Assembly: GCA_963737835.1 (NCBI GenBank)
Contig: CAVTUH010000002.1
Span: forward strand, 372,001 to 436,000
Source of the DNA: Palsa-1248 sp963737835
GTDB lineage: Bacteria > Gemmatimonadota > Gemmatimonadetes > Gemmatimonadales > Gemmatimonadaceae
DNA: 64,000 bases
Direction of reading: 5' to 3'
Shown here piece by piece: positions 25,756 to 33,510 of this stretch. Below the pieces are notes generated by a model. It had not been told where the DNA came from. It saw only the letters and a list, made by a program, of their open reading frames with translations, and did no database searches. A program made the translations under genes and the position numbers. Numbering within the stretch: position 1 is the stretch's first letter; each line of letters begins with the position of its first letter.

Positions 25756-26511
25756 ATGCGAATCTTGCGAGTTCTTTGCCTGGCGTTTGTCGGCCACGCG
25801 GTGGTATCGGCCCGTGTCGCCGGAGCCCAGGGCGCCCGTGACGTGGTGCTTCACCTCCACCGCGCGGGTGACACCGTGTCCATCCGGGGCGCGGTCGTCA
25901 GGATCGATCACACCATCGAGGCCGGAAACACCGATTCCACCGGCAACGTGCTGGTCCCCGACTTGGACGACGGTGGGCACGTTGTCGAGGTGGTCGCGCA
26001 CGGCTACCAGACGTTTGAGGACAATTTCAACACCGGGCCGAACCTCCCGCAGCCCGTCCAGCTGGTGCTCCTCCCCATTCTCGCGTCGGACACGGCGAAG
26101 GCGAAGGGACAAAAGACCGACCTGACGTTCGCGGGGTTCGACGCTCGACGAACGAAGGGGCAGGGCAAGTTCTTCACCCGTGCGCAGCTCGACGCTGCTT
26201 CCGGACGTCCGCTTGCCGGTCTCCTCAAGATGGATGCGGGCGCGTTCATCGTGCCGGGACCGCACGGAGCGTCCCAACTCGCTCTGCGGTCACCGGCGAG
26301 CGCGTCCTCGCCCTGCTACGCCGCCGTGGTCAGTGACGGCGTTCGGATCTATCCGTTCACAGGCGCCCAGCCGCCCGATCTCGATAAGATCTTCGCCGAG
26401 CAACTCGCAGGGATCGAGTTCTACGCGCAGCCCGCGGCGGTGCCTCCCGAGCTTCGCGACGCCGCAACCTGCGGGGCGCTCGTGCTTTGGACCCGCGACG
26501 GAGCCCACTAA
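25756..26511 (+). CDS. Carboxypeptidase regulatory-like plus TonB-plug-like secreted protein
   Basis: About 251 residues. Signal peptide MRILRVLCLAFVGHAVVSARVAGA. A CarboxypepD_reg-like beta-sandwich follows (HRAGDTVSIRGAVVRIDHT, DSTGNVLVPDLDDGGHVVEVVAHGYQTFE). The second half, FDARRTKGQGKFFTRAQLDAASGRPLAGLLKM ... PCYAAVVSDGVRIYPF ... IAGIEFYAQPAAVPPE ... CGALVLWTRD, matches the plug domain of TonB-dependent receptors, yet no beta-barrel follows. Such barrel-less proteins are common in Gemmatimonadota; their role is unknown. ATG 25756 chosen because the signal peptide begins there. Confidence 0.75.
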   Translation: MRILRVLCLAFVGHAVVSARVAGAQGARDVVLHLHRAGDTVSIRGAVVRIDHTIEAGNTDSTGNVLVPDLDDGGHVVEVVAHGYQTFEDNFNTGPNLPQPVQLVLLPILASDTAKAKGQKTDLTFAGFDARRTKGQGKFFTRAQLDAASGRPLAGLLKMDAGAFIVPGPHGASQLALRSPASASSPCYAAVVSDGVRIYPFTGAQPPDLDKIFAEQLAGIEFYAQPAAVPPELRDAATCGALVLWTRDGAH

Positions 26512-26533
26512 CAGAACGGCCCGGCATCAACGA

Positions 26534-26565
26534 ACGAAAGGCGCCCGGAACCGGACGCCTTTCGT
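26534..26565. terminator. Bidirectional hairpin terminator
   Basis: ACGAAAGGCG and CGCCTTTCGT form a perfect 10-bp stem with a 12-base loop. It lies between two convergent genes (stops at 26511 and 26589) and has A- and T-containing stem ends, so it can serve both directions. Confidence 0.7.
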
Positions 26566-26588
26566 CTCCCGCTACGTACCGCCCGCGG

Positions 26589-28472
26589 TTACTTCGATGC
26601 CGAAGCCAGTTGTGACGCCGGCACCTGTGCCGCTGCCAGCCGTTTGATCGCGGTCGACATCATGCGCACGCGCGCCGCGTCCTTGGCCCCGCTCGCGTCG
26701 CCATCCACCTCCCTCGCGAGCGCGGTGAGCGCCGCGGCAGCCGCAGCACCGTTCTTCTGCTCCGCTGCGTCGAGCGCCGCCGAGATGGCGGTGGTGCGAT
26801 CGGAGGCGAGGCCGTCGTTGCGCACGAGCTGGTCGAGGTACGAGCGCACCACGACGTATGCCGGTGGCCAGACGAGCTTCGGCTGGCTCGTCGGGTTGTA
26901 CTCCTTGAACCTCACCAGCTTTGCCGCGGCCAGCTCGTTCGCCGAGAGCTGTGGGGTCGGCGTTAGCTCCAAGACGTCGAAGCCGCGGTCGAGTTCCGAC
27001 GAGTAGATCATCCCGTTCCAGTAGTAAGCGCCCCATGATCCGCCGATCGTGTAGCGTGCGCGCCCGCTCGCGTTCGACGTATCGCCTGGCGGGTCGATCG
27101 GACCGCGACTGAAGTACGCGATCTCGAACGGATGGTCCGGGTCCGTGAAGTCCATGACGTCGATGCCCCCTTGGTACCAGCCCTGCACGTAGAGGTCGCG
27201 CCCCGGCACCGGGACGAGGCCCCCGTTATGAGCGACGCAGTTCTCCCGATCGGTTTTCGCGGCGGGGAGCTTGAAATAGCCGCGCTGGGTCATCTTCCTA
27301 TCGTCGGCGCTCAAGGCGACGATCGTGTTGCCGCCCTGCTCCATCATGCTGGTGGCCTGGCACATCGGGCCCGTGCCACCGCCCCACTCATTGGTCCAGA
27401 GGGTCTCCTTACCATCGTTGCTGAATCCGGCTGTGTGCCGGCCCTGGTAATTGTTGGTATCCATAAGGGCGGCTAGCCGCACCGGTTTCTCAGGGTTCGA
27501 GATATCTACGATGATGGCGTCGGCCGTGCATGCGGCGCCCAGCAGGTGGAGCGCCGGGTACGCGGTCACATCGTGGCAGTTGTGCGGGCCCGTGTGCATC
27601 AGCGTGGCGTTAATCGCCGAGTCGGGGCCGCCACGTCCGCGGCGAAACGTCGGCGCCGGAACGCAGAAAGCGGCGCAATCCGGGGACCCTTTGAGGCCGG
27701 TGAAGATCCGCGCGCCAGGGATCACTCTGGCCTGCTCGGGGTGATCGAGCGGCACCTTGATGATGTCGAGCATATAGAGCGAGTTCGTTGGGTCCGCGGG
27801 ATCCGTGCCGTTCTTGCACCCAGCCAGTTCCGTGGCCGGCCGCGCCGTCTGCTGTCCCGACACGTAGAGGTAGACGATCCTGGGATCCGTCGGGCTCGGG
27901 ACGACTGTGTACGTGTGTGAGCCTTTGCAGGTCTGCACGTTCTTGATCAGCTTGGGCGCGTGCGGGTTGGAGACGTCGAAGATCCGCACGCCCGCAAAGT
28001 GATCCTTCGGGTCCTGCACACCGCCCTTGCTGCAGTCAGTGCGATTGCCCGCGCCCTCGGCGGAGATGAACAGCAGGTTGCCGACGATCTTCGGGTCGCC
28101 CTGCGACGTGATGCACTCCATGACCGACGCGATGACCGGCTTTGCGGGATCGCTGATGTCCCATATCGTGAAACCCGCGAAGTTGCCCTGGTACGCGTAG
28201 TGGGTGCCGAACACCACGTCGGAGTTGATGAACGTCAGGCCGCGCGCCGTGTCGAACTGCGGCGGTTTGCGCGAGAACGACACGAGGCGCATGCCGCTCG
28301 CCGCCTCGCCGGCGTCGAACCGGCCCGGCTTGAGATTGCTCCGCGGATCGGTGGCGCTCGGATAGGTCGTACCTGGCGTCATCGTCGTGCTGGGCGCGCC
28401 GGCCTGCGCCGACACGAGCGTTGGGGCGACGAGGGTCGCGATGAGGCCTATCACCTTCAATGAACTACGCAT
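26589..28472 (-). CDS. LVIVD-repeat secreted protein
   Basis: About 627 residues from ATG 28472 (GGAG upstream), with signal peptide MRSSLKVIGLIATLVAPTLVSA. The body contains LVIVD-type beta-propeller units: FAGFTIWDISDPAKPVIAS, FAGVRIFDVSNPHAPKLI, DAIIVDISNPEKPVRLA, GGIDVMDFTDPDHPFEIA, each reporting IxDxSxPxxP. Such proteins form secreted propellers of unknown function. The C-terminal ~90 residues are Ala-rich and helical (DAAEQKNGAAAAAALTALAREVDG). It follows the DUF305 gene by 47 bases in the same direction, a pairing seen repeatedly in related bacteria, suggesting a shared, possibly metal-related periplasmic role. Confidence 0.85.
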   Translation of the reverse strand: MRSSLKVIGLIATLVAPTLVSAQAGAPSTTMTPGTTYPSATDPRSNLKPGRFDAGEAASGMRLVSFSRKPPQFDTARGLTFINSDVVFGTHYAYQGNFAGFTIWDISDPAKPVIASVMECITSQGDPKIVGNLLFISAEGAGNRTDCSKGGVQDPKDHFAGVRIFDVSNPHAPKLIKNVQTCKGSHTYTVVPSPTDPRIVYLYVSGQQTARPATELAGCKNGTDPADPTNSLYMLDIIKVPLDHPEQARVIPGARIFTGLKGSPDCAAFCVPAPTFRRGRGGPDSAINATLMHTGPHNCHDVTAYPALHLLGAACTADAIIVDISNPEKPVRLAALMDTNNYQGRHTAGFSNDGKETLWTNEWGGGTGPMCQATSMMEQGGNTIVALSADDRKMTQRGYFKLPAAKTDRENCVAHNGGLVPVPGRDLYVQGWYQGGIDVMDFTDPDHPFEIAYFSRGPIDPPGDTSNASGRARYTIGGSWGAYYWNGMIYSSELDRGFDVLELTPTPQLSANELAAAKLVRFKEYNPTSQPKLVWPPAYVVVRSYLDQLVRNDGLASDRTTAISAALDAAEQKNGAAAAAALTALAREVDGDASGAKDAARVRMMSTAIKRLAAAQVPASQLASASK

Positions 28473-28519
28473 CAGGACATACTCCGGTGGCTGGTGTGGG
28501 ACGGGCGACTGCGACGGGC

Positions 28520-29140
28520 TCACTGCGCCGGCAGCTCTTTGTACAACCTCTCCATGATGCCGATCTCGGTGGTTTGCGTCGTGGCGACATCGTTCGCGAA
28601 CGTGTTTACGTTGACTTCCTGTCCGGCGTCCGGAGTGTTGAAGAGGTCGTCCACCATCTGCAGCGCGCCGGCGTGGTGCTGGATCATCAGGCGGAGGTAC
28701 GCCCGGTCGAAGCCGACCCCCTTGGCCGCGTCGAGCTCGGTGAGTTGTGCGGCCGTCAGCATGCCCGACATCATCACGTGGTGCCACGACGACGTATCAG
28801 GTGCGAACTGGTTGTTGCTCTGGAGCCAGACCTGCATGATGCGAATCTCCGGCACCTGCGACTGATCGATCTTGGTCGAGAGTTTCAGCACTTGCGGATT
28901 GGCGCCGTGCGACTCCGCCATCCGGGACATGACGATCGCCTGCGCGTGGTGCGCGATCATTCCCTGCATGAACTCGACGTCGGCCTTGGTGAAGAGCGCG
29001 CCTTTCGGGATTACAATCTCATGACCCATGTCCATGCCGGCCATTGCCGTCATGCTGTCGCCCTGGCAGAGCGCGAGCGATGGGCCGCCGAGCAACACGA
29101 CGGAGAGTACGAGCGCGCCGGCAAGGCGTGTGGTCGTCAT
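28520..29140 (-). CDS. DUF305 family (CopM-like) exported four-helix protein
   Basis: A 206-residue protein with signal peptide (RLAGALVLSVVLLGGPSLALC). It has the two DUF305 His/Met motifs: EFMQGMIAHHAQAIVMSRM and YLRLMIQHHAGALQMVDD, plus a Met/His-rich segment after the signal (MTAMAGMDMGHE). DUF305 proteins are ferritin-like helical bundles; the characterised member CopM binds copper in the periplasm. The ATG 29140 is preceded by AGGAGGTCATC. It is first in an operon with the LVIVD-repeat gene. Confidence 0.92.
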   Translation of the reverse strand: MTTTRLAGALVLSVVLLGGPSLALCQGDSMTAMAGMDMGHEIVIPKGALFTKADVEFMQGMIAHHAQAIVMSRMAESHGANPQVLKLSTKIDQSQVPEIRIMQVWLQSNNQFAPDTSSWHHVMMSGMLTAAQLTELDAAKGVGFDRAYLRLMIQHHAGALQMVDDLFNTPDAGQEVNVNTFANDVATTQTTEIGIMERLYKELPAQ

Positions 29141-29898
29141 GATGACCTCCTTCTGTCAGTTTGCTCGATGGGAAAATGCATCGGCTCCGGACAACTGTGA
29201 ATAGATACGCGGCGTCGGGCCCGCTCGCTGGATGTCGTGCTATCGTCGTGGCGAGTTCTCAAGCGCGACGGACCGGCTTGTTCGTGGCGTAAGTTCGTGT
29301 ACGGTTTCACGTGTCGAAAGGCCCGAGTGTGATGGTGGCAACGCGGATGTCGCCCCTCAGGGACCGAGGGACCATCGTCTTAATGAACGCCAACGGCATC
29401 GGGATCGTTGAGACCAATCTCTCAGGCCTGACGAACATTTGGTTGCCGCTTCCAAATGGCAACGTCAGAGACGGGACTCACCAATGTTTCGCCGGAGTTG
29501 GGGACCGCACCCGCGCAGGTAGAAGCGCGGCCGGCCGCTTGAAGGTGATCGTGTGCGGTGCCAACGGACTGGCGGGAACACGTATCACGTAGGAGGTAGC
29601 CTGTTTGCGGGAGACTCTACCCCCCGAGCACGTAACTGTCAAATCGTTTAGCCGGTTCTCGCCCGCCGCGGTCCGTCGCTGCTAAATGTTGGCATTGGGG
29701 TATCAGCTGCGGCAGAAAACTCGAGCACCTAAGCGTGCCGCCGACGCAGACAGGTTCCGTATCCGTCGAATCGCGCGTTTCGAAGGGAACTACCAGGACT
29801 AGGAACTAGCAGGACTACTCGGCGGACTGCCACAAGCGAAAGGGATCGGCGGTCGACCGGGCTCACTAGAAGCTGACCCACTAGCCCTGGAAGATTGA
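29141..29898. other. Gene-free stretch
   Basis: About 760 bases with no convincing gene. A 93-codon open frame at 29311-29592 has mixed composition and no ribosome-binding site. Short internal repeats of the form CTACCAGGACTAGGAACTAG followed by CAGGACTAC occur at about 29788-29817. The promoter of the DUF305 operon must lie at its left end. Confidence 0.4.
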
Positions 29899-29929
29899 GA
29901 GGGGCCTGGTCCGATCGATCAGGCCCCTC
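29899..29929 (-). terminator. Hairpin terminator of the DinB gene
   Basis: GAGGGGCCTG and CAGGCCCCTC form a perfect 10-bp stem with an 11-base loop, 28 bases beyond the stop of the minus-strand DinB gene, followed in that direction by a modest T-containing stretch. Confidence 0.7.
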
Positions 29930-29957
29930 ACGTAAGATACAGCAACTCCCTTCTCCC

Positions 29958-30533
29958 CTATGCCGTTTTCGGTCTCGGCCTCGCGGTCGGCGGAAGGATC
30001 CCGTTCATCCGGAGATACATCGCCAGCTGGGCATAGTGGTCTTGCCAGTCCATGGGAAGCACAATCAGCGCGTGGGCCCGGGAGGTTTTTGAATTCGGCC
30101 CACCGAACCAGGGCACCTGTTCATCTAGCTTCGAATCGTCCACGTTCGCGAGCGCGGTGGCGCAATACTCGAATGAGCGCTGGAGGTGAGCTGACGCTTT
30201 GGGTCCGTAGCTCACCCATCCCGCCTCGGTGGTGTCGTTGGGCCCGGGTTTGGGCTCCATGGGCGGCTTGGTCCCGGAGACCCATGAGCAGACGAGTTCG
30301 TTGAACTCCGCCGAATGTACCAACACGCCGCCGAAGCTGAGCTGCGCGGGCGTGGGCCGGTATCCCAGTTTGGTAACCGGCATGTCGTCACCAGCCGCGA
30401 CCAGATTCTTCGAAAGCCGCTGCATGATGGTGCGGACCGCGTCGGCCACTGGCGCACCCGAAGATGTCGCTTGCTGCGCCGATAGGGGAGACACCGTCAG
30501 CCCGATCAGCACCGCCACTGAGAACACTCGCAT
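29958..30533 (-). CDS. DinB-family exported protein
   Basis: About 191 residues starting at the second ATG of ATGATG, after AGGAGGA. Signal peptide MRVFSVAVLIGLTVSPLSAQ. It carries DinB-fold features: helix 1 MQRLSKNLVAAGDDMP, the His in GGVLVHSAEFNELV and the end MDWQDHYAQLAMYLRMNGILPP, typical of the DinB four-helix bundles that bind a metal through three His. Function in the periplasm is unknown. Its start overlaps the stop of a RidA-like fragment (ATGA), implying coupling to that ancestral gene. Confidence 0.85.
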   Translation of the reverse strand: MRVFSVAVLIGLTVSPLSAQQATSSGAPVADAVRTIMQRLSKNLVAAGDDMPVTKLGYRPTPAQLSFGGVLVHSAEFNELVCSWVSGTKPPMEPKPGPNDTTEAGWVSYGPKASAHLQRSFEYCATALANVDDSKLDEQVPWFGGPNSKTSRAHALIVLPMDWQDHYAQLAMYLRMNGILPPTARPRPKTA

Positions 30534-30695
30534 CATTCCTCCTGTAAGGTCTCGATCAGGTCGATTTCTATGAAAGCACACCTAGCACCAGAGGGCAGAA
30601 CCACCTCCGTCGTGGCGGGTGCCGGGTTGTTCGGTTGGTCTTTGGTGCCGAAGCATTGGGTGTATCCGCCCACCATTCCGCTAAGCCCGGCCAGT
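30533..30695 (-). pseudogene. Remnant of a second RidA-family gene (C-terminal part)
   Basis: Reading on the minus strand from about 30695 gives LSGMVGGYTQCFGTKDQP, NNPAPATTEVVLPSG and FIEIDLIETLQEE, ending at TGA 30533-30535. This aligns directly with the C-terminal part of the intact RidA-family gene upstream (FAGMMAGYTQFFGTKDQP). A TAG lies in frame just upstream, so only about 50 residues survive. It is a tandem paralogue that lost its N-terminal half. Confidence 0.75.
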
Positions 30696-30741
30696 GGATG
30701 ACGTGCTCGTTTCTACGAAGGGCTGATCGGCAATTGGGCCC

Positions 30742-31224
30742 CTACGTTGGACGCACTGCGACGAGGTCGACTTCTATCAGTGCGCCACGAGACGCAGCGG
30801 GGAGCACCACCTGCAGCGTGGTGCGGGCTGGCTTGCTCGGTTGGTCTTTGGTGCCAAAGAATTGGGTATATCCGGCCATCATCCCGGCGAAGTCCGGCTT
30901 GCCACCTGTCGCAGGATTGTTGCCGAGGAACACGCGCACCATTGCCACATCACCCATCGTCAGCTTCTGCGACTCGAGGAGCTTTTGGATGTCCTTGAAG
31001 ATGCCCACGGTCTGTGACTTGGTATCGGTGTCTGCCTTCATGTCCGGGTCGAGCCATCCACTGACATACAGCGTATTGCCGGCCCATGCAGCCGCGGAAA
31101 TTGGAAGGTCAGCATTCGTGGGGTTTTGACTCGGCGGCAGCGGAATTTGTTTTGCTGTTTGCGCTGCAGCTGTCAGGGAACCTGTGAGTGCGACTGCCAC
31201 GAGAAGGAGTTGCTTGATCATCAT
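30742..31224 (-). CDS. Exported RidA/YjgF/YER057c-family protein
   Basis: About 160 residues; ATG 31224 follows GGAGACGGC. Signal peptide MMIKQLLLVAVALTGSLTAAA. The RidA fold is shown by AAWAGNTLYVSGWL, QTVGIFKDIQKLLESQKLTMGDVAMVRVFLG and the end PARTTLQVVLPAASRGALIEVDLVAVR, with the Arg of PARTT at the conserved ligand position. Cytosolic RidA deaminates enamine/imine intermediates; the exported versions are uncharacterised. The next gene downstream is a decayed paralogue, then DinB. Confidence 0.88.
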   Translation of the reverse strand: MMIKQLLLVAVALTGSLTAAAQTAKQIPLPPSQNPTNADLPISAAAWAGNTLYVSGWLDPDMKADTDTKSQTVGIFKDIQKLLESQKLTMGDVAMVRVFLGNNPATGGKPDFAGMMAGYTQFFGTKDQPSKPARTTLQVVLPAASRGALIEVDLVAVRPT

Positions 31225-31380
31225 GCCGTCTCCACAAACGAGAAGATGCCGGTTCATCGTGTGGTCAATGTAGAATTGGAACGGCATGGAGAAAGGACGG
31301 GCCGCGCACATTAGAGGATTGTCATCTTTCTCTCATTGTGGCAGGTTGCCGGGCAGAATCACCTGGCCATAGGTTGGAGC

Positions 31381-32055
31381 ATGCAGGTTCTGGTGGTGGA
31401 AGATGACCGCAACTTGCGGCGGTTTTTGAGTAAAGCCCTCCGAGAAGAGGGCTTTGGCGCGGACGAGGTCGAGTCGGGTGATCGCGCATTAGATCGTGCT
31501 CTCGGTGCGAGCTATAGTTGCATCATCCTCGACGTCATGCTGCCTGGTCGCGATGGATTCGACGTCGTGACTGAGCTCCGGTCGCGGCGCGTGTTCACTC
31601 CGGTGCTCATGCTGACCGCGAAGGACGAGTTGGAGTCGCGCGTGCGAGGCCTGGAGTCCGGGGCAGACGATTACCTGACCAAGCCATTCGACTTGGCGGA
31701 GTTACTCGCGCGGGTGCACGCCTTGATTCGTCGCGCGGAGTTCCACCACAAGGATGCGACGTTGACCGTCGGGAGCCTGATACTGGATCCGCTGACCCGG
31801 CGAGTCACGCAGGGTGGGCGGCGGGTAGACCTAAGCGCGCGCGAGTTCGCCTTGTTGGAGTTCCTGATGCGGAACGCAGGCCGCACGGTCTCTCGGTCTC
31901 GCATCGCCGAGGCAGTCTGGAACTACCAGTTCGACCCTGAAACCAACGTCGTAGACGTGTACGTCAATTATCTCCGCAAGAAACTTTCCTTCGAAAAACG
32001 GACTACGGCGATCCAAACGGTACGGGGCACGGGCTACCGTCTCGAGGAGCGGTGA
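31381..32055 (+). CDS. OmpR-type response regulator
   Basis: About 224 residues from ATG 31381 (TTGGAGC just upstream). Receiver: acidic VVEDD, phospho-Asp at about residue 51 in CIILDVMLPGRDG, Thr in LMLTAKD, Lys in LTKPFDLAELLARV. Winged helix: LSAREFALLEFLMRNAG ... SRIAEAVWNY ... NVVDVYVNYLRKKL ... IQTVRGTGYRLEE. The stop overlaps the GTG of the kinase gene (GTGA, 32052-32055), a classic coupled two-component operon. It is divergent from the RidA gene. Confidence 0.95.
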   Translation: MQVLVVEDDRNLRRFLSKALREEGFGADEVESGDRALDRALGASYSCIILDVMLPGRDGFDVVTELRSRRVFTPVLMLTAKDELESRVRGLESGADDYLTKPFDLAELLARVHALIRRAEFHHKDATLTVGSLILDPLTRRVTQGGRRVDLSAREFALLEFLMRNAGRTVSRSRIAEAVWNYQFDPETNVVDVYVNYLRKKLSFEKRTTAIQTVRGTGYRLEER

Positions 32056-33461
32056 CCGAGCCACGTCTCGCCTCCGTTCTCACGAAGCGCACACAACGCG
32101 TCACGTGGACCGCGCTCACCGGCTTTGCGCTTCTTGTGGTCGTGGCCTTTGCCGTCGCGGGTGAAGTCGCGCTGCAGCGCTCCCTGCAGCATTCCGCCAG
32201 CGTGATTCAATCGCTCTTGAGAGCCTACACCGACTCCACGCGCGGACCCGGTGGCGTGATGCCCGCTGCGCTGGCCGACCGGCTGCTGAGCATGGGGGGA
32301 CAGGTTCTGATCACCCGAACGACCACCAACCCTGGCGGCATGGCACAGGTCTACTATGTGAGCCCGGGGATGCCCGAGAAACGCCTGGAAGGCCTGCCCG
32401 GAAGCGCCTCACCCGAGCAGGTCCGGCAAATCCTGCTTGCCGCCATCACGCGGCGGTCACGGTGGCGGTTCGGCGTGCTACAGCGAGCGCGGGATCCCTT
32501 CGACATTTACATCGTCGCAAGTCGTGATCCCTATCTCATCGGGCTTGTGGCACTGGCAGGTGTGGTTGCCCTGTTGCTTCCCATCGCGGCGCTCGGTGCC
32601 GGCCGCGGCGCGCGCCAGGCTGTGGCCGCGACGCTTGGCCCCCTCGAGCGGATGACGGCCGACACGCAGGCAATAAGCCCGGCGGAGCTGGGTACCAGGA
32701 TCGCGAGTCCCACGGGTCAGGCCGAGGTGACGGCACTGGCTGACAGCATTAATCGGATGCTGGACCGCGTCGACCGCGCCCATCGGGCGCTCAAAGCATT
32801 CACGGCCGACGCCAGCCACGAACTCCGCACGCCGCTCACGCTCGTGCGAGCGCATGCGCAGTGGGGTCTGGCCCACCAGCGGCAAGAGGCGGAAGTGCGT
32901 GACGCGTTGATGGCCATCGAGCGGGAGGTTGAACGGACCACCAAGATGGTGGAGGAACTCTTGCTCATCGCCAGGGGCGAGAATCGCCAACTGGCACTCG
33001 CGCGCGTTCCGATCGACCTCAGAACCATCGTCGACGAGGTCAAAGAGATCACCGAGGCCATGGCGATCGACAAAAGCCTTGCGGTGCGCGCCGAGCCGGC
33101 GGAACCGGCGTGGGCCTTGGGAGATGCCGACCGCACCCGGCACATCCTATTGAATCTTGCCACCAACGCGGTGCGCTACACGCTCCAGGGTGGTATTAGT
33201 TTCCGCCTCCGGAAGGACGGGAGCATGGTCGGGGTGTCCGTTCAAGATACTGGACCAGGGATCGCGCCTGAACATCTCGAGCTGGTCTTCGACCGATTTT
33301 TCCGGATCGACCAGTCCCGCAGCCGAGAGCTGGGCGGCACCGGGCTAGGTCTCGCCATCGCCCGACTGCTTGCCGAGCTCCAGCAAGGCCGGGTCACGGT
33401 CGAGAGCACGCTCGGAGACGGAAGCGTGTTCACCCTTTGGCTCCCCGCATCGACGACCTAG
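32052..33461 (+). CDS. HAMP-containing sensor histidine kinase
   Basis: A 469-residue partner of the regulator at 31381. Helix 1 at about residues 18-38 (ALTGFALLVVVAFAVAGEVA), a ~115-residue periplasmic sensor region, helix 2 at about 157-180 (IGLVALAGVVALLLPIAALG), a HAMP linker, then HisKA with His at about residue 256 in DASHELRTPLTLVRAHAQW, and HATPase_c with NLATNAVRYT, DTGPGIAPEHL and GTGLGLAIARLL. This resembles small trans-acting kinases of the QseC/CusS type; the signal is unknown. GTG start coupled to the regulator. Confidence 0.95.
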   Translation: MTEPRLASVLTKRTQRVTWTALTGFALLVVVAFAVAGEVALQRSLQHSASVIQSLLRAYTDSTRGPGGVMPAALADRLLSMGGQVLITRTTTNPGGMAQVYYVSPGMPEKRLEGLPGSASPEQVRQILLAAITRRSRWRFGVLQRARDPFDIYIVASRDPYLIGLVALAGVVALLLPIAALGAGRGARQAVAATLGPLERMTADTQAISPAELGTRIASPTGQAEVTALADSINRMLDRVDRAHRALKAFTADASHELRTPLTLVRAHAQWGLAHQRQEAEVRDALMAIEREVERTTKMVEELLLIARGENRQLALARVPIDLRTIVDEVKEITEAMAIDKSLAVRAEPAEPAWALGDADRTRHILLNLATNAVRYTLQGGISFRLRKDGSMVGVSVQDTGPGIAPEHLELVFDRFFRIDQSRSRELGGTGLGLAIARLLAELQQGRVTVESTLGDGSVFTLWLPASTT

Positions 33462-33510
33462 GCAGACACCTGGCCGGCTTGCCGCCTGGACGCGCCGCGT
33501 TCCCCCTGAG

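Noticed and set aside
29311..29592. 93-codon open frame
   Set aside because: No ribosome-binding site, odd composition and no recognisable motif.
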